64,000 bases of DNA from Conchocele bisecta. Taxonomy: Eukaryota; Mollusca; Bivalvia; Lucinida; Thyasiridae. The notes under the pieces are model-generated. The model did no database searches and was not told the DNA's origin. It was given only the letters and a program-made list of their open reading frames with translations. The DNA is taken from the NCBI GenBank assembly GCA_029237695.1, contig CM055265.1:78486447-78550446 (forward strand). Reading direction: 5' to 3'. This document shows, in pieces, positions 1 to 9,857 of this stretch (the stretch's first letter is position 1; the number at the start of each line of letters is the position of its first letter). A program made the position numbers and the translations under genes.

Positions 1-216
1 GGGCTACCATGCGACAAGGATAGTGTTCCCTGTTCTGCCCATTTAGCAAGGCATCACGTTCTCTTGACAAAATATAATCAAGCTATAACTTACAATGCTT
101 ATCTGTAGCCCTGCTCATGTCTGGGTCTAGAACTTGTTACTTATTCAATCTCCAAATTGTATTGCCTTTGATTTCGAATAGATTTCTACATTGTACTGAA
201 TTTATTTTCCGTCTTT
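1..216. other. Unassigned sequence
   Basis: I see no exon, repeat end or regulatory motif I can support here. Confidence 0.5.
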
Positions 217-455
217 TAACCCTTAGACCTCTACTCACAACAATTGTCGTCTGCTGTTGCTTTTATATCTTGCCTTATTTCTCCATAAAAACATGGTTTG
301 ACAGCACTTCAGAATCATTTCCAATGGAAATGATTCTAAAGTGCTGTCAAAGCATGTTGTAAATTATTCTAAAGTGCAATAAAATCATGTTTTTGATGAT
401 AAATAGAAAATAAACTGCGGACGACAAAAAGAATAAGATAGCGGTCTTAGGGTTA
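217..455. mobile_element. piggyBac-like palindromic MITE, family pB-1 (copy 1)
   Basis: The ends are TTAACCCTTAGACC and its inverse, so the element is flanked by TTAA, the usual piggyBac target. The body is a long imperfect palindrome centred near 325 on CATTTCCAATGGAAATG, with GTCGTCTGCTG in the outer arms. No transposase is encoded. Other copies lie at 5505, 37046, 42507, 44411 and 54174. Superfamily assignment rests on the TTAA target and the CCCTT start only. Confidence 0.75.
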
Positions 456-594
456 TTTATTTAATGTCATTTAAATTATACCACATTATCCACTGCTTTC
501 AATAAATGGTTACTAAAATGATGTGTTAAGGGATCTTTTGGATGTGGCAAGAGCACCAGGTCCTGGCATCAGATTATGATCTTGTGGATTTATT

Positions 595-1000
595 ATACCC
601 CCACAAACAAAGTTTGAGGGGGTATATAGGAAGGAGTCAGCTTGTCGGTCAAAGGTCGGTCTGTTGGAAATTCTCTTCTGCTCTATATCTTCTACACCCA
701 TGCATGGATTATCAAATGGCTTGGCACAAATGTTTCTCATGATGAGAAGGTGTCTCGCGATCAATAACCACGCACCTACGTCCAAGGTCAAGGTCACAGT
801 TGAAGGTTAAAGGTCAAACCTATTGAAATTCCCTTCCGCTCTATATCTTCTACACCGATGCATGGATTATCAAATGCCTTGGCACAAATGTTTCTCAGGA
901 TGAGAAGGTGTGTCACGATCAATAACCACGCACCTACGTCCAAGGTCAAGGTCACAGTTGAAGGTCAAAGGTCAAACCTGTTGCAGGCGGCAGACAGATA
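595..1000 (+). mobile_element. Helentron-like non-autonomous element with two tandem units
   Basis: The left end ATACCCCCAC forms a hairpin with GAGGGGGTAT, the 5' signature seen in several elements of this window. Two units of period 158 follow (near 667 and 825), each with a core of AAGGTCAAGGTCACAG. A 3' hairpin and CTAG/CTTG end were not found, so the right boundary is uncertain. Confidence 0.5.
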
Positions 1001-1639
1001 AACTGCATAGTTTGTGTACACAACTCCTCTGAAACCGTTCAGTGGATTGATCTGAAACTATACACACTTTTTATGCCGAACAAATATTTTTTTTACAAAA
1101 ATATCCTTTTAACTTAGCCATTTTTTCTATTTTTATTCAATTGATTCATTGCGTTCTTGACAAACTCGGCACAGAGTTTTTAATCAAAATCATATTAATC
1201 CATTACTCGTGTAAGATCCTCTATAACTGATGAATGAATTTTCAAATGTTTTCAGATTATCTCATTTTCATTGACCACGTACGCAGGTAAAAGGTCAATG
1301 TCACACATCTCTAAGGCCAGCATTAAATAATGATCATGAAATTTTTATTCAAACCTATAAAACTCTTCTAATGTTAAGCTATTTGTAAGTCCAACTCTTT
1401 GTGGGGGTATTATGATCACTCCTGTGATAGTTCTAGTTGACTCAGAGGTGGGCATTTTCAGGGTATATCATGAAATCAGGATTTGAGGTTCCTGATAATT
1501 TCAGATAAATACTAATGTTTCAACATGGGAAGCACAGTTTCATGCATGTGTGGGTGCACAAATATGATTGTATTATAAAAGCCATTTTCAGGATTTGGCA
1601 TTTGTAACTGTTCACACCCCTGTTGACTGAAGTCACAAA
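1001..1639. other. Unassigned sequence with a dispersed repeat
   Basis: The stretch near 1010-1150 resembles 33150-33350: both contain GTGTACACAACTCCTC and a run of TTAACTTAGCCATTTTTTCT. The family and its boundaries are not clear. Nothing coding is seen. Confidence 0.4.
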
Positions 1640-1978
1640 TTTCCTCACTGTCTGTATATGACCTCACTGTTGCACACGCTAAACCCCATTTGATCAACTA
1701 ATAAATCAATTTTTCAATCATTCAATCAATTATTGAATCAGGCAATCAATCAATGTATCACTCAATCAATCACTCAATCAACCAATCATTCTATTAATCA
1801 GCCGTCAATCTATCAATTATTCAATCAGTCAATCACTCATTCAATCAATCAATTTATCAGTTAATAAATCACTCAATCAACCAATCATTATATTAATCAG
1901 CAGTAAGTCAATCAATCAATCAATCAATCATTAAATCAATCAATCAATCAACCAATCATTATATTAATCAGCAGTCAG

Positions 1979-2011
<33 letters not shown>

Positions 2012-2110
2012 GTATCAGTCAATCACACAATTAACCAATCATTCTATTAATCAGCAGTCCATCTATCAATCAAATAATCAAACAGTCAATTGACATATCA
2101 ATCAATCACG
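1640..2110. repeat. SINE 3' end followed by expanded (TCAA)n microsatellite
   Basis: From 1640 to 1690 the sequence matches the 3' domain of the SINEs in this window (GTATATGACCT, then a GCTAAACCCC-type end). An imperfect (ATCA/TCAA)n tract of more than 400 bp follows. It ends about 15 bp before the 3' splice site at 2125, so the microsatellite forms the polypyrimidine and branch-point region of that exon. Confidence 0.7.
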
Positions 2111-2125
2111 CCACTGTAATTGCAG

Positions 2126-2206
2126 GCCCACTATGCTGCTGTCGGCCACATAGTTGAGCTACACTGCCGGGGTACAACACCATCAGTAGAGGCTGTGACA
2201 GGATGG
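2126..2206 (+). CDS. Gene 1, exon a (internal exon of an unrecognised gene)
   Basis: This is an 81-bp exon of 27 codons between TTGCAG and GTGAGG, phase 0 at both ends. It reads AHYAAVGHIVELHCRGTTPS and continues to VTGW. It is the first of seven exons (2126, 3003, 5149, 5997, 6926, 8351, 9802) whose phases (0, 0-1, 1-0, 0-2, 2-0, 0-0, 0-2) agree with no intervening stop. The joined protein is about 215 residues, or about 250 with the weaker exon at 11052. It looks helical and soluble, with no signal peptide, membrane segment or catalytic motif that I can see. I did not recognise the family. The true start lies left of the window or in an exon I missed, and the 3' end is not placed. This exon is less certain than the later ones because it is short and follows a microsatellite. 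Confidence 0.55.
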
Positions 2207-2383
2207 GTGAGGGGCGACCACAGAAACCCACCCCCGGGGGAAGCCTGGCTGTGTTCTGTCGCAATCTTCTCTCACTGCAGGGATCAACAGTTAGTATTCA
2301 ATGAATGATGAAAATAAGGCCATACGTGTATGTGATTAAACATTTCACCCCTAAATATGTGATGTGGTATACTGAATATGTGG

Positions 2384-2494
2384 CTACACTAGTCACAAAT
2401 CCCATAAGCCCCACTTCTCCAGTCACATCCACATATGGTATACCGTATATGTGGCGGCTGTGACTGGAGAAATGGGGCTTATGTGTTTTGCGAC
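2384..2494. repeat. Family C palindromic element (short copy)
   Basis: Two inverted arms each read, in one direction, TGACTGGAGAAATGGGGCTT followed by a GACCAGTGTA block, and meet near 2440. The same arms flank longer family C copies at 2717 and 3410. This one has lost its middle. Confidence 0.7.
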
Positions 2495-2716
2495 CAGTGT
2501 ATATCCAGATCAGCCTAGATGCTCGTATAAATTGTGCTCACCAGAGGCTCGGTATAAATTGTGCCCGACTCGTTCCATAAATCTCATATCAAATGTAAAC
2601 TCATTTGAGATCCTCTATTTATGCTTTGGAAGTTAACATGTGGGATGTTCAGCTTTCGTTTAAAATATAACTATTGTTTCCTGATGTAGCTATACAGAAT
2701 CATTATTCTGGAAATA

Positions 2717-2954
2717 TGTGGCAGTGACTGGAGAAATGTGGCTTATGGTATTTGTAACCAGTGTAGCTCCTGATCAAAGAGCACACTCATGTAGCCTGAA
2801 AACGATCTATATTGCTGTTAGAAGCATGACGGGTGTTTCATTGATGGAATGGCGAACAGTGCAGATCCTGATCAGACTGCGGATGCACAGGCTGATCTGG
2901 ATCTACACTGGTCGCATAACCGATAATCCCCATTCCTCCAGTCACAGCCACATG
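2717..2954. mobile_element. Family C palindromic MITE
   Basis: Terminal inverted arms (GTGGCNGTGACTGGAGAAAT and its inverse) enclose a middle with inverted GATCCTGATCAG and CTGATCTGGATC blocks. It lies in the intron between exons a and b of gene 1. Related copies or fragments are at 3410, 16384, 35606, 38828 and 39143. Confidence 0.7.
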
Positions 2955-3002
2955 TCAGGTTTAGGTGTGTATAATGTAGCTATACATTCCACACTGTTTC
3001 AG

Positions 3003-3063
3003 GTCATTAGAAACTATTCTGCCGCAGACCCAGAGATGTACAGACAAGGACACTTTCAAACAG
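3003..3063 (+). CDS. Gene 1, exon b
   Basis: This 61-bp exon follows CTGTTTCAG and ends before GTTCTA, phase 0 in and phase 1 out. It encodes VIRNYSAADPEMYRQGHFQT plus one base. The split codon completed by exon c is GCA (Ala). The residue composition and clean phase joining to 5149 support it. The donor is weaker than consensus. Confidence 0.65.
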
Positions 3064-3223
3064 GTTCTACTCATACCATCATCGATATTCATTGTCTGAA
3101 AATATTGTATGAATTTATTTTAAAAAATCATCGTTTACATTGCATGTTAATTGTGACCACAACTCGAGCAATGGGGCGTACACCTTTTCTGAATAATCTA
3201 GCTCCTGATCCTCTGGCACATTT

Positions 3224-3407
3224 GTTGTGGCCTAGGGGTTAGAACACCCGACTTCCAATCTGGAGGTTGTGGGTTCAAACCTCGCCTTAGGCATCAAAAC
3301 TACTTTCATAGTATTTCCATTCCACTGGTCTGTTGGATGAGACTTTAAACTGTGGTCCGTCTCTATATGACCCTAGCTGTTGCTGGAACGTTAAAACCCA
3401 TTCACAT
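3224..3407 (+). mobile_element. tRNA-derived SINE (SINE-1)
   Basis: The head has a tRNA-like A box (around TAGGGGTTAGAACAC) and B box (GGTTCAAACC), as needed for RNA polymerase III. The 3' domain ends with ACCCTAGCTGTTGCTGGAAC and GTTAAAACCCATTCACA. Other copies are at 7098, 34008 and, reversed, 49083. It is a retroposon, not a functional tRNA gene: no acceptor stem closes. Confidence 0.85.
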
Positions 3408-3409
3408 TT

Positions 3410-3654
3410 GTGGCTGTGACTGGAGAAATTGGGCTTTAATGGGATTTGTGACCAGTGTCACTCCTGACTGATCACATTGCACTCTTCTATAGCTGATAAC
3501 AATATATATTCCTTGTTAGAAGCATGGTGGATGTTTGATTAATGTATTCAATTGGCGACCAGAGGAGATCCTAATCAGATGCGGATGCACAGGCTGATAT
3601 GGATCTACACTGGTCGCAGAACCCATAAGCCCCCAATCTCAGTCACAGCCGCAT
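3410..3654. mobile_element. Family C palindromic MITE
   Basis: Same arms as 2717-2954 (GTGGCTGTGACTGGAGAAAT to CAGTCACAGCCGCAT). It directly abuts the SINE-1 tail. Confidence 0.7.
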
Positions 3655-3764
3655 TTATGTTTCCTGCTATATTGTTTGTTGTATGCATAATGATTGTTTC
3701 ACTGACTGAATGGCAAACAGTGCAGGCTCGAATCGGACAATGCAGATAATTTATGAAAATGTAC

Positions 3765-3985
3765 TTAACCGTTAAAACTCTACAGACTTCTTTAGCAGTG
3801 TTTGCAAACACTATAGATCTAGATGAGCTGGCTCGTAACGAGCCGTCTCATCAGGATCTGCACTTTTGCAAGTAATTTTCATATTTTTTTTCGGGGAAAG
3901 AAATTGTCACATTATGACGATTGGATTGGTCCTTAAATTAGCATATCACAGTTCATTCCAGTTATTTAGTGTTGAAATGGTTAAG
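3765..3985. mobile_element. piggyBac-like MITE, family pB-3 (degenerate copy)
   Basis: It starts TTAACCGTTAAAACTCTACA and ends GAAATGGTTAAGG. Inside is the diagnostic palindrome GCTCGTAACGAGC flanked by ATAGATCTAGATGAGC and CATCAGGATCTGCAC. Better pB-3 copies are at 6388, 9492, 34754 and 46156-47036. Confidence 0.7.
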
Positions 3986-4238
3986 GACACATGGGTACCT
4001 TGATCATTATAATTATGATTCAAACATAATTGCTTCTTAATTGTGATGGGATATATGTGTAACATATTGTGTGAACATTATCCTGTTACTGTTCTTTGTC
4101 AAATGCCACAAGAGGTAAAGCTGGCTGATGGCTTGAACACACTAAGTTGACCGAGCTGGCCATTGCATGTGCCGTATAAGATACAGTAATATAGCAACAG
4201 ATATATGTAACTTTGAGGAACCATGGGACCTCTGATAT

Positions 4239-4543
4239 GTAGCCTATTTCATCAACATTGCAAAGTATACTTTACTAGCAAAGTATACTTTGAGGGAGTA
4301 ATCATTTATTTTTCCTGAAATGCATTATTTCATATAGAACTAACAAATGCATATATTTCATGATTAAAAGTATGCAGAATTATTATACTGAATTTATTAC
4401 ATTATCACAGCCAAATTGGCTGTGATAATGTAATAAATTCAGTATAATAAAAATTAATAAATTTATCATAAAATTGAAAATTTCTCCCTCAAAGTATACT
4501 TTGCTAGTAAAGTATACTTTGCAATGTTGATGAAATAGGCTAC
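4239..4543. mobile_element. Family A palindromic MITE (copy 1)
   Basis: About 305 bp with near-perfect terminal inverted repeats (GTAGCCTATTTCATCAACAT and inverse), each holding two AAAGTATACTTT boxes. The centre is a second palindrome, TATACTGAATTTATTACATT around AGCCAAATTGGCT. No coding capacity. Copies: 4715, 43157, 48205, 53806, 59414, 59999, 62651. Confidence 0.85.
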
Positions 4544-4714
4544 TGATCATCATATGTTTGAACTTTCAATATGTAAGTTACCCAAACAAATGTGAAACAG
4601 ATTGTAATGGTGTTTGTTTCAGATTCTAATAGATTTGATACATCTGCTAGTCATCCAATTATCCTACTGCTTCTTCTACAGCTCCCCAAAGGTAATAGAC
4701 TCGGTCGAAATCCT

Positions 4715-5087
4715 GTAGCCGATTTCACCAACATTGCAAAGTATACTTTTCTAGCAAAGTATACTTTGAGGGAGTAATCATTTATTTTTCCTGAAATGCA
4801 TTATTTCATATAGAACTAACGACTGCATATATTTGATGATTAAAAGTATGCAGAATTATTAAACTGAATTTATTACATTATCTCAGCCAAAATGGCTGTG
4901 ATAATTTAATAAATTCAGTATAATGAAAATTAATAAATTTATCCTAAAATTGAAAATTTCTCCCTCAAAGTATACTTTGCTAGAAAAGTATACTTTGCAA
5001 TGTTGATGACATAGGCTACTGGTGCCCATTTCACTATACTTTGCAATGTTGATGACATAGGCTACTGGTGCCCATTTCACTATACTT
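4715..5087. mobile_element. Family A palindromic MITE (copy 2) with a duplicated right end
   Basis: The element ends near 5019. The terminal segment GCAATGTTGATGACATAGGC with its flank is then repeated once in tandem (about 46 bp, to 5087). The sequence after it (ACTAAAATGTTTGTAAGT) is a fragment of a family F arm. Confidence 0.8.
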
Positions 5088-5148
5088 TGTATGACTAAAA
5101 TGTTTGTAAGTTGAAAACTAAACATGTTAATAAAGTTTGCATTTGCAG

Positions 5149-5204
5149 CAAAATTTGAGAACGATTATGTGGATGTGTTCAGATTTAATGACCCCTACAT
5201 GCAG
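5149..5204 (+). CDS. Gene 1, exon c
   Basis: 56 bp between CATTTGCAG and GTAGTA, phase 1 in and phase 0 out. Codons after the split Ala read KFENDYVDVFRFNDPYMQ. Both splice sites are good and the reading frame is forced by the neighbours. The acidic and aromatic stretch looks like genuine protein rather than translated repeat. Confidence 0.75.
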
Positions 5205-5504
5205 GTAGTAAATGGTACCGTTAGTAAACCACATTTATGTGTTTTTAAAGTAAAACTGTAACAAAATTTGTACAAACATTTTTGTGTGAACTTTTAATCA
5301 AACAGGCCCCTGGTATGTGCAAATAATAGCAAATGGGATGCAAGTGACCTAAATTCACTATTAAGTTGGATCAGTGACTGAAGGCTTGATTTATGATGCT
5401 CTATTCAAAAGCAGGCACAACATAAATGACTTAATCTTTTGAAAACCTTTGCACATCAGTCTGTATGAGGGTTTTCCCAGAGATATGTAGACTTTAAAAG
5501 TATA

Positions 5505-5746
5505 TTAACCCTTAGACTGCTACACACAACAATTGTTGTCTGCTGTTGGTTTTATATCTTGCCTTATTTCTCTATAAATACATGGTTTGACAACACTTTA
5601 GAATCATTTCCAATGGAAATGATTCTAAAGTGCTGTCAAAGCATGTTGTAAATTATTCTAAAGTGATGTCAAAGCATGTTTTTTGATGATAAAAATGGAA
5701 AATAAACAGCAGACGGCAAAAAGATTAAGATAGCGGTGTAAGGGTA
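5505..5746. mobile_element. piggyBac-like palindromic MITE pB-1 (copy 2)
   Basis: TTAACCCTTAGACTGCTACA at the left and GCGGTGTAAGGGTA at the right, with the same AATGGAAATGATTCTAAAGT centre as copy 1. It lies in the intron before exon d. Confidence 0.75.
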
Positions 5747-5996
5747 GCGGTGATTTTTCATGAAAAATATTCACAGAATCTGTGATAAGTTCAGTAAATG
5801 ACATTGAAAGTTGAGGAAATTTTCATAGCAAATGCGGAATTCTTGTCTGCATTGGCTGTGAACATTTTGTTAACTTTCGACGTCATTTACAGATTTTATT
5901 TTTATTTGTTTGTATTAAATATTGTTCATGTCTGAGATATTGCACATGTTCTTAGGTACAAAATCACATGGCTTGTCTGATATGTACCTGTTGTAG

Positions 5997-6157
5997 GATG
6001 TACGTTACCTCAGTGACCTGCCCACCACAATACAGCGGATACTCCGGCTTCATGGGTCACCGATCATAGGTCACATGCTCCAAGGTCAAGTTGGGGTCAC
6101 TACTCGCATGGCTGTGCCCAGGAAATATAGTGACATTCAACATCTAACATTGATGAG
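5997..6157 (+). CDS. Gene 1, exon d
   Basis: 161 bp between CTGTTGTAG and GTATGC, phase 0 in and phase 2 out. It opens DVRYLSDLPTTIQRILRLHG and ends IQHLTLM plus AG; the split codon with exon e is AGG (Arg). It probably forms amphipathic helices. A GT at 6055 could end the exon earlier, but then the phase would force a stop in exon e, so the longer form is preferred. Confidence 0.8.
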
Positions 6158-6176
6158 GTATGCAATTCTTATTTTT

Positions 6177-6360
6177 GTCTCCCCCACTTTTGTGGAAAGT
6201 GAGACACAGCAGCGTAGTTGGTGGCGGCGGCTGAGACGACGGCAACATAGGTGTGAGCAATTTTGTGTGTCACCTATTGCAGATACAGTGCAGATCCTGA
6301 TCGGACTGCAGTTGCACAGGATCTGCACTGTATCTGCAATAGGTGACATACAAAATCGGA
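6177..6360. repeat. Inverted-repeat fragment
   Basis: The left part has GTCTCCCCCACTTTTGTGGA next to an inverse GTGAGAC. Positions 6268-6351 are a palindrome (ACCTATTGCAGATACAGTGC to its inverse) around GATCGGACTGCAGTTGC. It looks like a Helentron-type 5' end with a family C remnant. Confidence 0.45.
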
Positions 6361-6387
6361 CAACGCAGATAATTTATGAAAATGTAC

Positions 6388-6607
6388 TTAACCGTTTCAA
6401 CACTACAGACTTCTTTAGCAGTGTTTGCAAATAGTGTAGATCCAGATGAGCCGGCTCGTAACGAGCCGGCTCATCATGATCTGCACTTTTGCAAGTAATT
6501 TTCTTCTTTTTTTCGGGAAATTTTTTTTGTCACTTTGTAACAATTGGATTGGTCCTTAAATTAGCATATCACAGTTCATTCCAGTTATTTAGTGTTCGAA
6601 TGGTTAA
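6388..6607. mobile_element. piggyBac-like MITE pB-3
   Basis: Begins AACCGTTTCAACACTACAGA and ends near GAATGGTTAAGG, with the perfect core AGCCGGCTCGTAACGAGCCGG-type palindrome centred at about 6460. Confidence 0.75.
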
Positions 6608-6727
6608 GGACACATGGAAACCTGATCTGGATATCCACTAAGTTGCAAAACCCATAATCCCGATTTCTTCAGTCACAGACACATATACAGAGAAGCCCGT
6701 CTAAATCAGATACTATTTCTGTTGTAG

Positions 6728-6812
6728 GATTTTGAGTGTCTCGATGGATGAGAATTTGTGTTGTACAATTGGCTGAATTTGTTGTCTAAGGTCTGCTGAA
6801 ACTTTAATCTGA
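6728..6812 (+). pseudogene. Decayed duplicate of gene 1 exon e
   Basis: Both the acceptor region (CTATTTCTGTTGTAGG) and the exon body (TTTTGAGTGTCTCGATGGAT, later TTGTCTAAGGTCTGC) match the real exon 198 bp downstream. Relative to it, this copy has lost 22 bases that include the GCCAGCGGTCATCTGG block. In the inherited frame that brings in a TGA. The 3' end has also drifted, with no donor like GTTTGT. So a tandem duplication of the exon and its acceptor was followed by loss of one copy. Confidence 0.8.
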
Positions 6813-6826
6813 GTAAATCTTAATTT

Positions 6827-6899
6827 TACAGTCAAACCTCTTTAAATCGGACACCCTGGGAGGTCCCCAGGGCGTCCGATTTCGAGAGGTCCACTGTAA
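6827..6899. mobile_element. Mariner/pogo-type palindromic MITE, family H
   Basis: Perfectly folding TACAGTCAAACCTCTTTAAA and its inverse around GGGAGGTCCCC. The ends are TACAGT...ACTGTA, consistent with a TA target. It sits between the duplicated and real exon e. An array of the same family is at 47806-47994. Confidence 0.75.
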
Positions 6900-6925
6900 T
6901 TCATCTTCTACTATTTCTGTTGTAG

Positions 6926-7064
6926 GGTTTTGAGTGGCTCGGTGGATGAGAATGTGTGTGGTACCATTGCCAGCGGTCATCTGGATGATTTGCTGAACCT
7001 GTTTTCTAAGGTCTGCAGAACCTTTGAGATGGTACAACCAGAAACTGATGGTTCTGTTGGTCAG
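6926..7064 (+). CDS. Gene 1, exon e
   Basis: 139 bp between CTGTTGTAG and GTTTGT, phase 2 in and phase 0 out. It reads VLSGSVDENVCGTIASGHLD, continues DLLNLFSKVCRTFEMVQPE and ends GSVGQ. It has clear codon structure and is the best conserved-looking exon, because a decayed copy of it lies just upstream and serves as a neutral comparison. Confidence 0.85.
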
Positions 7065-7097
7065 GTTTGTAAATTATTTATTTATTGTGAGGGATGA

Positions 7098-7243
7098 TCC
7101 GTGGCTTAGGGATATGGCATTGGACTTCAGTACCGGCGGTTGCGAGTTCAATCCTCACATACTTACATAGTATTACCATCCCACTGGTCTGCCAGATGAC
7201 TTAACTGTTGTCCCGTCTCGATATGAACTTAGCTGTTGTTTTT
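7098..7243 (+). mobile_element. SINE-1 copy
   Basis: tRNA-like head (GTGGCTTAGGGATATGGCAT, B box GAGTTCAATCC) and the family tail (GATATGAACTTAGCTGTTG) ending in a T run. Some internal truncation relative to 3224-3407. Confidence 0.75.
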
Positions 7244-8093
7244 TTTATTTCTTGTGCTATTTCAATAAAGAAGGGTGTGAAACGAAAATTGTTGTTTTGC
7301 GGTTTTTATATGTTTTGTTTTTTTTGTGTAAAAAAACGGGAGGAATTATGTTTAACCGTTCGGTGGGCGGCGGGTAGAAAATCATAGTTTGGATCATAAG
7401 TCATATTTCATTAATGTCTTATTTCAAAACAAACATAATGTTTTGGCAGCCCATGATAATCGTCTGCACTTGTTTTTGTCAAAAGAATTTGAAAATAAGC
7501 AAAAATAGCTTATGACAAAGCTTACTGATGCGTTGTTAAATATAGAATCCCACACAAGGGATTTTCTTGCTTGCTAGGTAATTATGTGCTGCCCAGGTGA
7601 CCTAGGTTTTTATGCCCCACCATGACAGTGGAGGGAGCATTTAGTGTTACCTTGTCCGTCCATCCATCCATATCCATCCGTCACAAGGTTAATTTTTTTG
7701 TTTGAGCTTACAGCCACCATATTTATACACTCATGAGCCAGTAATGTGCACCGCAACCCACTGTGAAGGAAATGACCATGTGTTACCTTGACGTATAATT
7801 GCAATATTTACATAGTTATTTCCCTTGGTCAAAGTTTTGTTTGAGCTTGTTTGCTACCAAAGCTGTATGTAGGGCATCCGTGTTCTATGAAGACATTTTC
7901 TAATTTTTCATCAAAATGTCCTACTTCTATCCTTCTTGAGGTATGGCCAGTTAGTCTAACACAAGCCTTCAATATCTGAGGTTGATTCAATTGTCAGACT
8001 CGACATGAATAAGATACTTTCATAGTACATTGTATGTACATCCCACTGGTTTTTCAGACAAGTTGAAACCGAGGACGCATCGCAATATTACCT
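7244..8093. other. Intron sequence with eroded Helentron-like ends
   Basis: Near 7328 AAACGGGAGGAATTATG resembles the 5' region of the element at 16540. Near 7612 ATGCCCCACCATGACAGTGG followed by GTCCGTCCATCC resembles the 5' ends at 19348 and 34312. Neither has a matching 3' end. The rest is unassigned. Confidence 0.45.
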
Positions 8094-8200
8094 TAACCCT
8101 GTCAACACTACAGACCATATAAAGTCAACCTTAGCACACACTGTAGATGCAGATGAGCCGTCATCAGGATCTACAATGTGAGCAATTATTTATGAAAGTT
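8094..8200. mobile_element. pB-3 MITE fragment
   Basis: CCTGTCAACACTACAGACC and CATCAGGATCTACA identify the left part of a pB-3 element. The right end is lost. Confidence 0.55.
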
Positions 8201-8350
8201 TGAAAAAATACCCCTATCATGTTAGTTAGAATAGTCCATAAATAACCATGGAACAGTCTATTTGATATACACGTACATGTAATTAGGGGCAAAATTGTTA
8301 ACTATTGCTGGGATGTTATACACATTCACTTTCTTGTTTCTGTTTTTCAG

Positions 8351-8443
8351 CCTCTAACCCTGGACGATGTTGTCAGCTACAGTAAATTTGTGAAGACAAT
8401 CATTTTGCAAGCACAACCAGAGGTTATTCAGAATGTCAGTGAG
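8351..8443 (+). CDS. Gene 1, exon f
   Basis: 93 bp, exactly 31 codons, between CTGTTTTTCAG (strong polypyrimidine tract) and GTAGGT (strong donor), phase 0 at both ends. It reads PLTLDDVVSYSKFVKTIILQ, then AQPEVIQNVSE. This is the most convincing exon by splice-site quality. It has a predicted helical character. Confidence 0.85.
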
Positions 8444-8459
8444 GTAGGTATCTAGCAGT

Positions 8460-8703
8460 TTAACTCTTTGCATGCTAGTGGCGAAAATATCCGCCAAACG
8501 AATTAGGTGTATATGTTTTAGTTCTCTCTGTAAATATGTCTTGAAATTTCATTAGAATCGAGTCCTCAGGACTCAATTCTAATGAAATTCCAAGACATAT
8601 TCATGATATTTACTGGGAGAAATACAAGAAAATATGATGAATTTTTGTCTGCTAGTTTTGAACTATTTATAGCCCACAAGTTTCCCAGCATGCAAAGAGT
8701 TAA
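8460..8703. mobile_element. TTAA-flanked palindromic MITE, family pB-4
   Basis: Ends TTAACTCTTTGCATGCT and AGCATGCAAAGAGTTAA. The centre folds on GAGTCCTCAGGACTC with arms containing AATTTCATTAGAAT. The TTAA flank suggests a piggyBac-type target. Confidence 0.75.
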
Positions 8704-8840
8704 TTGATGATGAAATCTCAGCCCCAAAAAAAATAATTCAGGATTCTCATTGAAAATATAAAGCGGTATACATGTATTTCCACAACTAATGAGTCGTCCA
8801 CCTACAAAAGTACCATCATAACATTTACCGTACAATTACA

Positions 8841-9230
8841 CAGCTCCAGATAAGCTTTGTGTCTAAAGCGTACTATACCCCCTGATTTCAAAATCATTGC
8901 GTATTTTACTTTTACAAATGGATTATTGATTTTGTTCATTACTAAATAGGGAACAAAATATAAAAAAAAAATAGACATTCACCTATTTGAGCTGCAAAAG
9001 TGAATTTTCAACTTTTTAACAGTATTTTCACTACTCAATTTGGAAATCAATGCGTATTTTGACATTGCTATGCGTATTTTCACATTGCTATGCGTATTTT
9101 CACATTGCTATGCGTATTTTCACATTATTGCTATGCGTATTTTGTACTCCTACTTTTGATAATCAATGCGTATTCAGCTAAAATAATTGTGTAAAATACG
9201 CCTATATACAGCTTTATATCTGGAACTCTG
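8841..9230. mobile_element. Family K MITE with internal tandem repeats (intact copy)
   Basis: Terminal inverted repeats CAGCTCCAGATAAG and TATCTGGAACTCTG. Near 9065-9140 the unit ATTGCTATGCGTATTTTCAC is repeated about four times. The other three K copies (about 36620, 39826, 55533) are each split by a younger insertion. Confidence 0.75.
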
Positions 9231-9491
9231 CAATTAGCCTATATCAAGATTTCCATCTACTGTAAAATGTGTGAGCCTTGGGATTTTGTTGAAAATATTG
9301 TCCATGATGCATGTTGACGTCACAATCGCGTTTCTAGTGTCAGACATCGTGGTTAGTTGTAGTAAATGGTGATATTGTGTGGTAATATAAGGAAAATAGC
9401 CAAAAAATGTGTAAAGTTTCCTAAATAATTGAAATATGGCACTACTTATTGGATGACTTTCATACCACTGGGAGTTAGATGGTATGCATAT
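9231..9491. other. Unassigned intron sequence
   Basis: No supported feature. There is one near-palindrome region but no coding or repeat family signal. Confidence 0.4.
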
Positions 9492-9738
9492 ATTAACCAT
9501 TTCAACACTACAGACCTGTATAGTGGTATTGGCAAATAGTGTAGATCCAGATGAGCCGGCTCGTAATGAGCCATCTCATCAGGATCTGCACTTTTTGCAA
9601 TTAATTTTGGAGAAGAAAACACCCTCTTTTCATATTAAAATGGATTTAGTCTGAAGATCATTTTGTGACGGTTGGATTGGTTGCAAAATTAACATATCAA
9701 AATCCATTCCAGTTACTTTATAGCGGTGAAAGGGTTAA
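9492..9738. mobile_element. piggyBac-like MITE pB-3
   Basis: TTAACCATTTCAACACTACA at the left and GGTGAAAGGGTTAA at the right. Core GAGCCGGCTCGTAATGAGCC. Ends about 65 bp before exon g. Confidence 0.8.
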
Positions 9739-9801
9739 CAATGAATCACCCACACAATCAATCAATTAACCTACTGTACCATGCTTTTCTGAAATTTCCA
9801 G

Positions 9802-9857
9802 AGTTTGCTTCGGGAATGTGGACCAGATATACTGCATGCTGCACAGAGGCGGATCCA
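9802..9857 (+). CDS. Gene 1, exon g
   Basis: Acceptor GAAATTTCCAG, phase 0 in, then SLLRECGPDILHAAQRRI. The codons look genuine. The donor is unclear: ending at 9857 before GTCTTG leaves phase 2, which fits the candidate exon at 11052. Ending before GTTTAC at 9862 would put that exon out of frame. If no splicing occurs, a TGA follows within eight codons, so this could instead be the last exon. Confidence 0.65.

Noticed and set aside
2718..3242. Open frame of 174 codons on plus
   Set aside because: It runs through a family C MITE, exon b of gene 1 and intron sequence. Only the 61-bp exon within it is supported by splice sites and phase.
3224..3300. tRNA gene
   Set aside because: A and B boxes are present but there is no closable acceptor stem; it is the head of a SINE.
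6055..6090. Shorter exon d ending at ATCATAG|GTCACA
   Set aside because: It would leave phase 1 and create a stop at the start of exon e. The GTATGC donor at 6158 keeps the frame.
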